A DNA stretch of 64,000 nucleotides from Anoplopoma fimbria. Taxonomy: Eukaryota; Chordata; Actinopteri; Perciformes; Anoplopomatidae. The position numbers were made by a program, and so were the translations under genes. The stretch's first letter is position 1. Each line of letters starts with the position of its first letter. Location: contig NC_072460.1 of NCBI RefSeq assembly GCF_027596085.1, positions 14,956,826 to 15,020,825 of the forward strand. The letters run 5' to 3'. The notes under the pieces were generated by a model that made no database searches, was not told the origin of the DNA, and was given only the letters and a program-made list of their open reading frames with translations. Shown in pieces: positions 38,516 through 51,290 of the stretch.

Positions 38516-41239
38516 TGAGCGTGTGTGTAGGTGTGTTTATGAAATTAGAGGTTAAGTGGTCAGAGCTCAGCAGGGTGACCCTGAGGAAAGAGGAAGTCAG
38601 AATAAAAGAAAGGAGAGTATTGTCTCTGACTATCTCTATCAGCACCTCACTGCCTACTGGTTAACCATCTGTTGACTGACAGCAGGCCGAGCGAAGGGCT
38701 AATTTCTCTCTGTGTTTATGTATTTCTTTTGTTTAGTTCCAAAATGTGCAAAAATACAAAACTTGAAAAAATATATAGAGAGAGAGCACGAATGAACCTT
38801 CCAAAGACCTTCATGTGGAATAAACCATCACACAAATTAAATTTACCTTAGATGTACTTTAACTTTCCGCATAATTTAAACTACAGTATGCGGTATGAAC
38901 GACTGCAGAATGTACAAGTTATCAAGTGCATATACATAAGTAGCTGTGTGCACATACTCATGTTTGTCAGCTCATTCCGTTGTGCACATGTTTACCTCGT
39001 TCCCTGTGTAAACTATTAAATATCTCATCTCCATTTTGACCCCTATAACTCCATTTTATGGCTTTTCCACATGGCCTCTGAAGAACTTGCGGGGGCTTTA
39101 TTTTGGACGGCTCCATGTTTGTACTGGGGGCCCCGACGCTTTACTACTCACACTGCATCCCAAACCGCAACACCCCAGGAACCAAGGAGCATTCTGTTGG
39201 GCCTGAGAGTGGTGACCATGGTCAGTCAAGTTCAAATGAGGTCATACACTATAACTGGTCTGCAAAGGACTCATCACAAGAGTCCCAGGGTTTAAATGTG
39301 AAGTTAATAATTAGTGGTCCGCCAAAAAAGGAGCTGTTTTCCATTTTCTTATGCCAACCAACCCACTGTCTTCATGTGTTCATCCAGTTCTCACCCAAGA
39401 TTAATTTGTACAAAAACTCTTTCTTGTGGTGGTACCAACAGATGGAGGACAAGAATGGATTGAGAAGGAGAAGGAGGCGAGAAAATGAGAGGAGGGAAGA
39501 AAAATGGAGGTGGGTAGTATGAAGGAGGAGAAAATATGGACAGAGGGAGCAAAAGTGAATGAGGCAGAAAGAAAGACAGAGAGTGAGAGCACAGCGGGAG
39601 GAGAGCACAGGGAAGAATGAAACCAGGTTGAGACCACATCTTTCCTCCGCCTCACTACCTATATGAACCATTAATCAGCAAAGAGAACAAGGAAAGATCA
39701 ACAAAAACAATCCAGCAGGGACCACAGCACACCCTACCATCGCATTACTCATTGACAAAAGCCCACAGACTTCTATATCCATCAAGCAACTCTATTCTCT
39801 CACTTCCAACTTACTCCTGTGGCTCCATCTATCCTTGATTCTTTCCTTCTTCCGTTTCTTTTTTTATTTTCCTCTTGTTTTCCCTATTCATCACTGTCGA
39901 TATGGTTGATGTTAGCAAGTCATATTTAAGTCATTTGTATCTACTTCAAGTCATTACGCCTCAACCTCAAAAACAAAACTTAGTGGAGGTCTTCTGGCAG
40001 GACACAACGCTAACACTGGTGATGAGTGAGAACACAAGACTTCTGGGGTCATTTCTGAGAAAGTTAAACTGTAATACCACAGACTGCTCTCTGTAAAAAG
40101 ACATGTTGCCACATTGCAAAATTTACATTAAAGGCGTGCTGCTACTAACACCTCTGTTGGCATTCAGTGAGAAACAAAATATCAAATGTTATGTTATTCT
40201 GTTATTTATGTGTCTGATTCAGACTTTGACTTCCTGTGTTGGTAAGTGGCCACCAAAAAACAGTCGCTTGATAAACATATAAATCAAAGCATATCAACTT
40301 TCAGAAAATGTAAATCTTTACTAATATCTTTCAAAGAAATTGAATACAACATGATTTGTGGCATTTAAAATGAAAGTAATAACCCAGATTATGTCTATCA
40401 AGGATTTAGAGTTACCACTTAAGAAGACAGCAGACACAGCAATGACGCAAAGAGAATGCCAAGAAAGTATTTGTGCTAAGACAGTCTGTATGTCTTTTCA
40501 CAAGAATGTCTGCAATACCTTTTAACCAGTGAGCCACAACACACAGGGCCTACTTTTTTTAGTGAGAGTGGGGAGCAGGGTTCAACACAGACAGCAGGAA
40601 AAAAGTTCAAACAACCGTTTTACCAGCAGCCTATCCAGTCGACACATACAAATAATACGCAATAGAAAATTACGTTTCTGTTTTTATCAGAAAGTGGAGG
40701 AGAAAATGGGGGCACTTGCTCCTTCGCTTCACAGCACAACAGTCAATATCCCTCTCATGTTATGCAAATATACTGCCATATAGATGAGAAAACAGTAGCT
40801 TTAAAATAATGGGCAAACAAACACATAAATCCTAAAGGCAGTTTATTATTTTACACCCCCCCAAACACCTACTCACATAATTTATGTTGTTTTTAGATTA
40901 TTTGAAATATTGCAGAGATTCAGTGATTCAAAAATGTTTAAATCAAAAGTTTGCAAAGGGGCTTCAAGCTGTTTCAGGGGAGGCTCTGTGAATGGAAGTG
41001 GGGAAAAAATGATTATCGTTATTGAAAGAAGATCGTTAGAAAAGCCTAAATGTGTGTAATTTGATTAAAGAGATACAGTAGATCTGAGGGAATGTACTGT
41101 TTTTCCCACTTTCCCAGAGTCATAAACCAATAAATGCTGTAGGACAGAACTTATGTATGTATTTGGGCATTTCCCAAGCTTTGTTTGAGGTGAGGCCCAC
41201 AGTCTCAGACTCCTAGGTTAAATCATTGCCCTGTCATAA

Positions 41240-41620
41240 CTGTAGACTGTAGATAAGAAGTCACCGTGACGTCACCCATTGGTTTTTTGAACAGTGGTTT
41301 TGAAGCCTCGAGTTCGGCATTTTGGCATTTGTCATCTTGGTTTTTAAGAACCAGAAATGAGAAAGTGGAGCTAAGTACAAGCAAACATTGTTAGGCAACC
41401 AAAATGTTAGAATTAATTTTCATGAACGGAAAACACACTGTGAAAACGTTAAAGTTCTACGACGAAAACATTGACAACTCCCAGACCGAGCAACACTGTG
41501 GTAACAACCAGTCAGTCACAAGGTTAGCCACAACCTAAAGAATACCCGCTTTATTGTCTATTTACTCAAAATGGGACCATAGCTTAATATATGATCATCG
41601 GGCTGTACTGAAGACATGAA
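41240..41620. repeat. Percomorph dispersed repeat ('GTGACGTCACCCATTGG' family)
   Basis: It contains AGTCACCGTGACGTCACCCA followed by TTGG, then TTTTGAAGCCTCGAGTTCGG CATTTTGGCATTTGTCATC and, further on, AAATGGGACCATAGCTTAAT. I recognise this as a widespread fish repeat, probably a non-autonomous DNA element. Confidence 0.7.
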
Positions 41621-43519
41621 GTAAATAAGGTGCCTACTTGAATAATGTTCTACCCTTTGTTTCAGTAATTTACATCACACTTTATTCCTGTCACTATCTT
41701 TTCATTATTGTATTGTATTTTTAGCTAGTACCCTGTACAAATTGTTGACCTGGAATCTCTAAACAGATTAGAGTCTATTCCACGTAAATACATCTAACTG
41801 GATGTGCTGCGTATCACAGAGACCAAGTGTCGCTGAATGAACAAGCCCACAGGTCATAACACAGTCTGATTTGGCCTCTTTCTGTACAAAGTTTATGTTC
41901 TTCTCAAATAAAACCAAACATAGTCAAAGCATTAGCAAGCCCCTTTACCACTGAGGTTATGGCCTGTTGCTTTGTTCCTGGCTAGTTAAATATGAAGGAA
42001 GGTCTCTGATAGGTTACCTGATCTGCAGGAGTACAGTTACAGTCCTGCAGTGTTTTCATCCTTGGCAAGAGTGACACATACACATACTGTATTAAAGGGT
42101 TAAGTTTCCACAGGCGAGGGCAGCCAACTCACAATGCTTACACGCACTCATTATTTTCAGCATTTTCCAGTTATCTGGAGCCGTATTCAATCACGGCCAT
42201 TTAGAATCTGTCCTTAACTTTGACTGACATATAAATACACTTCCATTTTCTCATTCCCTTGCTCACAGTGGCTGCTCTGTTCCCTGACTGGTCCCTTCTT
42301 AGTCCCATCCTGATGTGAATTGCTTTTAGAGACAAGTGTCTGTGAGATGAAGCTGCTCCTCAGGTCTGGGAGATGGGAGACACCAGTATGTCTCTGGTGG
42401 AGTGGGCTACTGTACCAATCACTGTCATTCATGATGAGACCCGCCTGGCACACACACGAACACACACATATACGGGGAGGGGGTATGATGCCCCAGTAGT
42501 CCTGAGTGAAACTGAGAGGAAATCAGGGGCTATTTAGGAATTTTAAATGAGATGTAGGAAAGCTGAAACAAACAGCTGAAGGGAGATGAAGTAATAATAA
42601 CAGTAGATGGAAAGAATGACTTGAGATCCTAAGAGAACGGCTGTGCTTTATAGCCGAATGACAGACGGACAGCAGAGGAATGCAGGGCCACTGCTGGCCA
42701 CTCAATATCTTTACTCATCCTCTGGTTGGTCCACTTAGTCCAGGAAACCCTAGCCTTTCCCAAGCTGGGGAAAATGCCACTTCAATAGCAGGGAAAAACT
42801 AGAAGATGAGAGTCCAGCATCAGCACTGACAGTGTAAATGCTTTTTATGTGTATGTCTATGTGTGGGTGGGTGACTGTGTGTGCGTGTGTCTGTGTTTGT
42901 TTGTGTGTTTGTGGTGATCAAGGCTGTCGGATCTGATCACAACCCCCTGCAGTAGCCTATGAGAAGTGAGAGGAAGACAGGCTACAGAGCAAAGGGATGT
43001 ACCCAGTGCCCACTGAGCATTAAAGTTTATTATATATATTTCCCTTGTCATGCACCCACATGCTAATGCATAAACATACACCTATGTCATATTAACAGAC
43101 ACAGACACACACCACCAGCTGCCCACTCAAGGTCATATGTAAACTTATCATGTGCAAGAACTTTGCAAGAAAGAAATGTCTCCTGCTCTAGCCATACATT
43201 TACACCTATGGCACCTATTACATTCCATTTCAGGAGGACACAAAAACTTATAAACACAGAAAAAACCCTCACTACAAAAAAACAGTTCCTTAAAGTATGA
43301 TGTATTCTGCTAGCTGCGAGGGCCAAAATTCCTTGCACATGTATGGACAATTAGGCCTAATTTTGGCCTAAATTGCTTCCTGCAATGATGAGTGGACATA
43401 GTTAGCGGGCCGTTCTCAACCGCCTCACACAAAGAGATCTAAAGTATCAGTTCTAAGTCTAGAGAGTGATGGAGAAAAAATGTTTATTGCTACCCGCTCC
43501 TTCCACCCCCCACCCCCAA

Positions 43520-43526
<7 letters not shown>

Positions 43527-43574
<48 letters not shown>

Positions 43575-43591
43575 CACACACACACACACAC
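43527..43591. repeat. (CA)n microsatellite, one interruption
   Basis: The run is broken once by GAAA near 43571. Confidence 0.96.
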
Positions 43592-43991
43592 CTCCATCTA
43601 TCTACGTACAACCCGCCTCCATCCCTAACAGCAGTGATAAAATCATTAGAGCCATATAGTTTAGAAACTTCAAAGATGAAGAGGAAAAAGCTGCCAGCTT
43701 TCTCCATCCAGCCTTTTGAAATGACTGACCCTCCCACACGTATCAGCTCACTGGTGGACTACAGGAGCTAACAACATAGAAATGTTATCCACCCACATCA
43801 ACATCCATTATAGATACAGAAAGAGAAAGAAACCAGGAAAAAATACAGGATTGTGTTCACTTGCATAGGTTGTGATGACATCTGTCATTTAAGTATCTGT
43901 GCATGCAAGTGGGTCATAAAGACTAGCTGCTCAGCACACATTGATCATCATCACATTACATGTACCCGAGTTAGAGTGTGGGTGTACTGAC

Positions 43992-44159
43992 CTCTGTCTG
44001 CAGTGTATTGGCCCGTTGCTCCTTGGCGCTGAGCGACTCCTTTAGCACCTCAATGTGTTGCTTGCAGTCTGAGTTCTGATTGGTCAGTGTTTCTAGTTTG
44101 GTCTGCAGTGCCTGCATCTCTGACTCCTTCCTGTTCAGCTCCTGCTTCTGCTGCTCTAT
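43992..44159 (-). CDS. erc2: erc2-like exon 6: coiled-coil segment (56 codons)
   Basis: The acceptor is TTTTCAG|ATA and the donor GAG|GTCAGT, phase 0. It begins IEQQKQELNRKESEMQALQ, continues TKLETLTNQNSDCKQHIEVL and ends KESLSAKEQRANTLQTE. NQNSDCKQ is the ERC2 form (ERC1 has NQFSDSKQ). The ERC1 insert found between the KVEQLKEEL and KQELSRKDTE segments is absent, as in ERC2. Confidence 0.96.
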
Positions 44160-46762
44160 CTGAAAATCACAGAAACACAAGCACACATTTGTATTGAAAA
44201 CCTTAAGTCATCATTAGGTCAAGAGATGACAACAACTTTCAAAGTGAGAAAAAATAGTGTTTTTTTCCCAGAGCAAACACACATGCAGACACACAAACAC
44301 ATAGACACCAATGTGCGTGTTGCTGTTGTGTATCACTGAATTTGACAATTTTCCCCACACATTGTTCTCTCATAACAGGACTTTCACAAAAAGGTGTTTC
44401 AAGACTTAAACATGCTGTTTAATATAGATGTGGGCAATATGAACTAAACTGATAGTGTGATCGCTATTTAATCATTCAAAATGACGGCGAAAAGTGTTAC
44501 AATTCAAATTGTTTACTATACAAAAATAAAAATAAAAAATCTGATATATTTCTTATGCTGTGACACATTAATGATGTATAAATAATAAGTTATAAATGAT
44601 GTAGTATGATGTGTATGATAGATTAATAGATGATATATTATAATATTGAATTATCACCCGGCCCTACATTATAATTTTTCAGGAGCCCCTAAGCCTACTG
44701 TCTGCTCAATGGACACACCAAGTCAAACAGCAAGTGAAAGTACATGCAGGCAAACAGAGTTATGGGGAGCAATATTAAACTCACACAGCTGACTGATTAC
44801 AGATTTGTTTAACAAAGGCCATACAGATCAGTACAGAAAACCACAAAGGAAATCAAGTGCATCAACATAGAGAGATTCCTGTGCTAGCTATGTGCAGAAG
44901 ATTGTCATCTGTCCCCCGGTGCCAAAAATGCACAAAGCTGATTAGAGGAAATATTTCTCTATTGTTTTGAGCAGAGTTCACTAATGACGGGGGGATTATG
45001 ACTGGACAAGAGATTGGCCAATCAACCATCAGAGAAATAAAGAGCCCGAGAGAGAAGGGAGACTGGGGACATAATAATAGGACACAGGAGCCAAAAGGTG
45101 AATAAGTGAGGTGAGACTGGTGAGAGGATAGTAAGAAGAAAGTACAAAAGGAAATAGGAAAAAAGAAAGTGGGAAATGGTATGGAGAGGACTAAAAGAGT
45201 ATGATAAAATGAAAGAGCATTAGATTAATCAAGAAAATGAGGTTGAATTAAATAAATAATGAGCGCAGAGAGCGGCTAATGAGAGGGGTACTTCTGCTTG
45301 TTCTGTGATCCAGGGCTGTTGGGTGGAGTGGAGGAAGGTGGGAGCTTTTCTGATGGAAGACAGACATGGTGACAAGGCCTGCTCCTAGAGAGACACAAAG
45401 ACAAGAAGACAGCAAACCACTAAACTACAGCACACAGCTGGCTTGGCAACTGTCTAAGTTTCCCAGCTGGCTGCCGCTCCTCCACACTCTGAACTCTTCA
45501 ACCAAACTGCTAAGGATTCAGAATGTTACACTTGATCAAGTTCTGTTGGAAAAGATAATCCGGATAAATAAATTCCCTGTCATACTCTGTCATGCCTTAA
45601 CAAATGTTCATGTTCTCAGAAGCCACTTTCTGGTGTTCGAGTAAATCAAAGCCCACAGAGGAAACCAGAGAGGACAGGGATGCTGTCCTCTCTGGTTTCT
45701 CTTATCACAGTCTCACCTCAACACCAGTCGCCACCGCTGCTGAAAGACCAGGACCCTAAACACTTCAAGGATATAGAATTAATCTGTGTGGCTGGTATAT
45801 CCATGCGCATGGTGTCTCTCTGTGTGACGCAGAAAGATGAGACACAGGAGAGAGAGCCAGGGCCATCACTGTGATGTATATCATCCTAGGTCAGGACGGG
45901 TGAGGAGGGAGCTCTTTCCTCTGTCGTTGTAAGCTCACATTCATCAGTCAGGGTCCCATTCATGGAAACATCTCTTTTATGATTGCATCAAGAACTTCCC
46001 CGATAGAATGACAAATGGGCCCTACAAAGAGCACCATTAATAAAAAAAAAAGAGAAACATTTTCACATGGAGCTCTACTCATGAGCCTCAGCCATCATGG
46101 ACACATAGCTAGAAACTCTGTGAAACCTGAAACTACATTTTAAAATATGGCTTCTGCTGATATATTCATGTACCTATTCTAATGTGTGCATGTCAGCTTG
46201 GGGCACTGCTGTGTCCCAATGAATAAACCATACAGCCTGGAATAGAGACATGTTAGTCAGGTCTTTCTGGAGGTCTTCCTGCCAGCTGAAGGTAGTAAAC
46301 AGACACGGTTCACTGTAAGCCGATACGGCCTGAGCCTGCTCCCTCAGAACCGTCAGCCGTCACAGACAGGAGAGCAGTACAATGCTCGGTCATCACACAG
46401 GTAAGGTAGGTCAGGCACATAAATATTTCATGGGAAATAAGGAAGAAACAAGAAACCTCACAGAATATGAAATAACAGATATATTTGTATACTATATAAG
46501 TGTAGGAGTTCTTGGTTTCATGCATCACAGGAGGCTAAAAGACTCTAAAAAGCAGCCAAAAGATTCAATGTTCTGTGAAATACAGTTTGCCATCAACATT
46601 TTCACCACACTTATGCTTTCTTCTCCAAGAGCATGAAATGGCGACATGCAACATGCACATAACAGGTTCTCACGCAGTCATAAGTGATGTTTCAATGCAA
46701 ACATGCATCGCTCGGGTCATGCAGTGGGAAGTTGTCTCAAGTGGCGTGCAGAGACATTCTAC
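44160..46762 (-). other. Intron 5 (2.6 kb)
   Basis: It is non-coding. A perfect 17-bp stem with a 5-nt loop lies at 45661-45699, and 44480-44660 is AT-rich. No gene or clear mobile element is seen. Confidence 0.7.
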
Positions 46763-46918
46763 CTTAGTCTTCATGAATTTAGAATGGCTCTTGTAGACCT
46801 CCACCTGCTTGAGCTCATCATGCCTGTCGTCAGGGTGCAGCAGGCCGCTGGTCTTTAACATCTGGACCTCATCCTCCAAGTCTCTGATGTTCCTCTCCAG
46901 GGAAGAGATCTTGGTGTC
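46763..46918 (-). CDS. erc2: erc2-like exon 5: coiled-coil segment (52 codons)
   Basis: The acceptor is GGTGCAG|GAC and the donor AAG|GTAGAA, phase 0 at both ends. The segment begins DTKISSLERNIRDLEDEVQM and ends EVYKSHSKFMKTK. It matches ERC2 (SLERNIRDLEDE, KSHSKFMKTK) better than ERC1 (SMERGLRDLEEE, RSHSKFMKNK). It lies within the central coiled-coil region and is one of the exons that decide the ERC2 assignment. Confidence 0.96.
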
Positions 46919-46949
46919 CTGCACCAGCAACAGTAGGCGGGCAATGAGT

Positions 46950-47165
46950 CAGCAAAGATCTAGTCTTGCATTGCCAGACTTTTCTCCAGAGCGCTGTGTC
47001 ATCTCTAGAGAAAGGTCTGGCTCCACACATTATCATTCTGGTATAGGGGGAAAAACTCTCCGTTTTGTTTTATATTTCTTTAAATCAATCACAATCATCT
47101 TGTGCAGCATTAAGCACAAGATCCAGCAACAGTGCCGTTGCAAAATAGATAAGGAAGAAAGCGGA
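46950..47165. repeat. Percomorph dispersed repeat ('GCATTGCCAGAC' family) beside exon 5
   Basis: It contains TAGTCTTGCATTGCCAGAC, GAAAGGTCTGGCTCCACACA, GGGGGAAAAACTCTCCG and ATCACAATCATCTTGTGC, the order seen in a common percomorph repeat. It starts within about 30 bp of the exon 5 acceptor. Confidence 0.65.
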
Positions 47166-49184
47166 AGGAAAAGAGAATATCAGCTAAAATAGGCTGCCAA
47201 TTACAGGTTTATACCCACAGTCTACACCCGTTTGTCAGACTAGCAATGATCTGACTCTGGATATTAAGCTCTTGACTTTAAAAGGGGCTTACCTGTCTCA
47301 GATATCATTGATCTATCCATCAATTTATCCCTCTAAGACATCACACACAAAAGTACCAATACAGAAAGAGAGCAGGTTAACAACAAAACTAGATAGAACG
47401 ATACCATTTTAAAACTAGGGTTAACGGTGCAGCCTCTCCTGGAGACATTCACTGTGATGTCCTTGTTTGTTCAAATAAAGACACAGAAATGTCTGTGTTA
47501 AGAATATAAAATGGTAGCTCAAGGGAGATGTTCAAATCCTGGCTCCAATATTACAGAAATTGTTGGACACAGCCTGACTCACACTCAGTATTTGGGAAAA
47601 CCAAGTGATTCAGCATATTTACAAAAGAACTTTGAACATCCTGTATCTAGATTACAACTAATTAATGACTCTCTGGTAAAACGGGGGAAATTTCAAGGCC
47701 GGCCGTTATGTGCAGAGAAGAAGTATCTATGAGGGAATGGAAGGGTCTGTCATGGACGGGTCCTAAGGTTGTTTAGCTGCATGGGTTCAGACATACGTTA
47801 AATGCTAAACCTTGGAAGAGAAGAGACAGGTAATTGAATAAATGGAAGCAGATTGGATGATGCCATCAGCACGAACCACAGGCAACATATAAGCATCTGA
47901 CCTCTATTACATCCTCTGACATCAGCCTAGCACCAGTGGTGCATGTACCACCCTAAAAACAACCACAAGTAGACCAGGCCAACAGGAATGCATAAAGATA
48001 CATATAACACACACAGTGCAAGGACATTTTTTTCAATAAACACCTAGAAAACAAAGTCAAGGTGGTGCATTCAGGCAACTAGGGGGAATCCCTTCAGACA
48101 AAAGAAAAATGCCCACACACAGACTATGCTATTCAATCATTTACATTGCTTAATGTTGATTTCGGATTTATAAACGTTGCTCTGTGTTTTATATTGGATT
48201 GCTATCTTTTTCCAGAGCACGGAGTGAAAAAAAAACATCTCCCAGAGGAAGAGAAACAAGGCAAACCTCAAAGAAAATACAGAGGATAATATCAAAATCA
48301 ACATTCAGTACAATAGGAATACATTTTATGAAAAGCTGTGCCTCAAAACCGCTGAAACATGAACTACTGTACATGACAGTACTGCATTCCAACCGAGGAA
48401 GAATTTATGATAAGGATATGGGGAAAACACAAATTGCCCATGTTGAGTTGACAGAAGGATTAAGAGGTGAGCACTTATTACTGTACCTGCCAGATAACGT
48501 CAGGATCAAAACAGAAAGGGGGGTTGCTGTTCTGTAATCACAAAACGGAAACACACACACACCACTTAGAAAAAGCAACAGCACAAACTATGCAGAAACT
48601 GGTACAAACATATAAACATACACAAGCACAGCACAAAAAACATACAGAAATGTGCATGAATACTTAACAACAAAACCAGAGGACAATTTCAAAAAGTCAC
48701 ACAATGCTGGAAAATATGTCGTCCTCATTATCAAATTCACCAAAGAAAGACTGTTACTGTATCTTTCTCTCTCTCCCCACTGCATATGACTCATCCTTCT
48801 GGCATTGTTTGTTTTGCCTTTGTAATTAATGCAGTCAGATTCTCTCATGCATTTGCAACAGTTTCTAGCACATGTGCAGTCTGTTAATAGGCAGACAAAT
48901 CACAAAGTATCTGCGAAAAATAACTGTGGTTTTGCTGTAAAGCAACCACTTTTAGAACAAGTGTTTGCTGAATGAACACTGTGTGTGTGCGTGGGGGTGG
49001 GCTGTGCATGCAGACACATGTGGAGTCAACTGCATTTTTCACAGCTCTAACGACTTCAAAGCGCTGAGATGAGAGTGAAAGCTTCCATATGTGACATTTG
49101 AAACAAATTGAATAAGTACTCAACTCTGCATGGGCCAATAATGGCCTTTACATAGGCATGGCTGCCATACGGACACTAGGCAAC

Positions 49185-49445
49185 AATAAGATAAAGAGGT
49201 TTTTATTGTCATTGTAGTGATATAATGAATTCCGTTTGGCAGCTTTCAGCTAGCCAGCAGCAGTGTATAATAGTAATAATAATAATAACAACAATGTACA
49301 AGATAAAAATATACGAAAGGAATAAAAACATTACTATGTACAGCATTTAAAATTTGTGCAATCAGTGCAGTGTAAACATTTGTTGGTTGTGCAAACAACA
49401 AGAGTATGAAGTGCTTGGTGGGGGGTGGTGCTAGCAATAAGACAA
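49185..49445. repeat. Fish dispersed repeat ('TTTATTGTCATTGTA' family) with (TAA)n
   Basis: It begins GAGGTTTTTATTGTCATTGT and continues through a (TAA)n stretch to AATGTACAAGATAAAAATAT and CAGTGCAGTGTAAACA. The pattern is familiar from retrotransposon-derived repeats in fish. Confidence 0.5.
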
Positions 49446-49771
49446 TGTTTTTAAGATTGTTTGAGCATGTATGTTTGTGTCTGCGTCTACAAGCCGAGCC
49501 CAATCCTCTACTACTGCTCACATTTCAGCCGTGCACATCAATAAGTAAAGGTATGTTGGTATGAAGCTGATATCAGACTAAACCAGACAACAGGATGCAA
49601 CTGAAAAGCAAACTACACTGCTCAAACAAGATCACACCATCACACTTTATTTCTTATCACAACACCAACCGCAGTTTGAACTCGCTGATGTCATACACAC
49701 TCCTCATGTAGAAAATGATTACTTAAAATATTGATTGCTCCTTTTGAATACAGATCCACTGTAAGTCCTAC

Positions 49772-49846
49772 CTTCATATCAATTACAGTCTGCAGAGCCC
49801 TGGTCTTGGCCGGATCGGCCTGGAGCTGGTTCCTGCGATGGAGCTC
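49772..49846 (-). CDS. erc2: erc2-like exon 4: ELHRR segment (25 codons)
   Basis: The acceptor is TCCCCAG|GAG and the donor AAG|GTAGGA. The 75-nt phase-0 exon reads ELHRRNQLQADPAK then TRALQTVIDMK, matching the ERC2 coiled-coil segment ELHRRSQLQPEPAKTKALQ... almost residue for residue. It joins directly to the end of exon 3 (...NMHVRE), which confirms the frame used at the end of exon 3. Confidence 0.95.
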
Positions 49847-50974
49847 CTGGGGAGGGACCCGGTAAAAATAAGCCTGGCGGCTCATCATCTTTAGCAACTA
49901 TAACACCTACAGCTTCAGAGCCACTAAAAACGATGATCAGTCTGACCAGTTCCAGTCTGTTTCTCTCTTTAAAATGCTATGTTATCCTCTACTGTACGTC
50001 CTTAAAATTCGGGTTTTGCAAAAAACAAAACATCCTATGATCTTTCAGCTGGACCCTGTTTGATGCTCTCCTGAGCCCTTCTTTCCACCTCTAACAGCAG
50101 GTGCTGGAATGTTCTCTGCTCTCTCTTTTTCTGTCTTTCTGTCTCTGTTTGTTAGCAAGAAGGAGACACACTCAGCTATAGGTTATGAGAATCTGTCTCT
50201 TTCACTCTTTCAGTCTTCATCTTCCTCTGTTTCTTATCTCTCACTTGTTAACTCTGTCTCTCTCATAGATGTATCTGGCAGGCTAAAGCTCTTGCTTAGC
50301 AACACTTTCTAACAGCACATGCGCTACACTTCTTCTATCAATAATTAATGGCAGCTCTGACCTACAACTATGCCCACACACGGGCGCACACACACATTTA
50401 AGCAAATGGGCACACAGCAGGTTGAACATACTTGTTGAGTATTAGGACAAGTCCATTCGGGATTCAACTGCCCAGCAATAAATTGAAAGCATTTCAAATG
50501 ATCAAATCATTTAAAACCTGGATTGACCATCACATGATTGTGTATTTGTAAAATATAAGACCCCTTCAAAATAATGAAGAAAAATACAATATCGCCATTT
50601 TAAACGGCTCTAAAATGACCACAAATCTAAAACAACACCTCTCTAAAAGAGTCACAGCTAAAAATAGAGTGAAGAATTCAACTAGTTAAGGCAACTGCTT
50701 TATTCAAATGTGAAATGCACAAATGCAACATCTATACATTGCCACACAACGGTCATTGCTGCTGCTTAACTTTAATCAGCCTCACCACCACCACAAATCC
50801 AACTGTAGGCTCAGACGCTAGTGTGAGGCCGAAGATATCTGATATCGTAGCAGCTATCGCATGTCTGTGCAGGTATGTGTGAAGTCAGAGCAAAGATACC
50901 AAACGTTAACTATAAGGCTGTGCCGTATTCTCATTTTAATTAACTCCTACCTTATTTGACTGTCTGAACTGTAC

Positions 50975-51290
50975 TTTTTTAAAAGTTTTATTTAACCAGG
51001 GAGGTATAGCTGAGCCCAATGTACTCCTTGTCATGAAAGCCCTGTTCACACCCACACAGCCACACATGCTCACACCCAGAAGCCGCCCAGCACAACCACT
51101 GTCTGATCTGCTGGCCACCAAGTGGCTCCACTGGAGCAGTTCGGGGTTAGGCCCACCTCAGTTGTGGTGATGAGGGAGTGGCCCTTGCTCAAAGGCCCCT
51201 CAGTGCTGGCAAACGCTGCTCTTTCAATCCCCACCCAAATTTGTCTTTATTGAACCACCGGCTTGTGACCCGCAGGCTCGTCAAAGCTTT
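50975..51290. repeat. Probable fish dispersed repeat
   Basis: Motifs such as TTTTATTTAACCAGGGAGG, GTTAGGCCCACCTCAGTTG and CTTGCTCAAAGGCCCCTCAG recur widely in fish genomes. No coding capacity is seen. Confidence 0.45.

Larger units (their letters stand above)
32380..43991 (-). other. Intron 6 (11.6 kb)
   Basis: It holds (TG)n at 38433-38513, (CA)n at 43527-43591, a percomorph repeat at 41240-41620, another at 33383-33540 and a LINE-like 3' tail at 34535-34678. A TAAT-rich block at 36430-36520 could be a regulatory element. Every longer ORF inside it is low-complexity or featureless. Confidence 0.75.
46919..49771 (-). other. Intron 4 (about 2.9 kb)
   Basis: It contains a degenerate percomorph dispersed repeat beside exon 5 (46950-47165) and another fish repeat with a (TAA)n stretch at 49185-49445. 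A 117-residue plus-strand ORF at 48184-48537 has no recognisable domain. Nothing else is seen. Confidence 0.7.

Noticed and set aside
39103..39522. 139-residue plus-strand open frame
   Set aside because: It ends in an Arg/Glu-rich purine tract and no family is recognisable; likely chance.
48184..48537. 117-residue plus-strand open frame
   Set aside because: No domain or repeat pattern recognised and no supporting signals; treated as chance.
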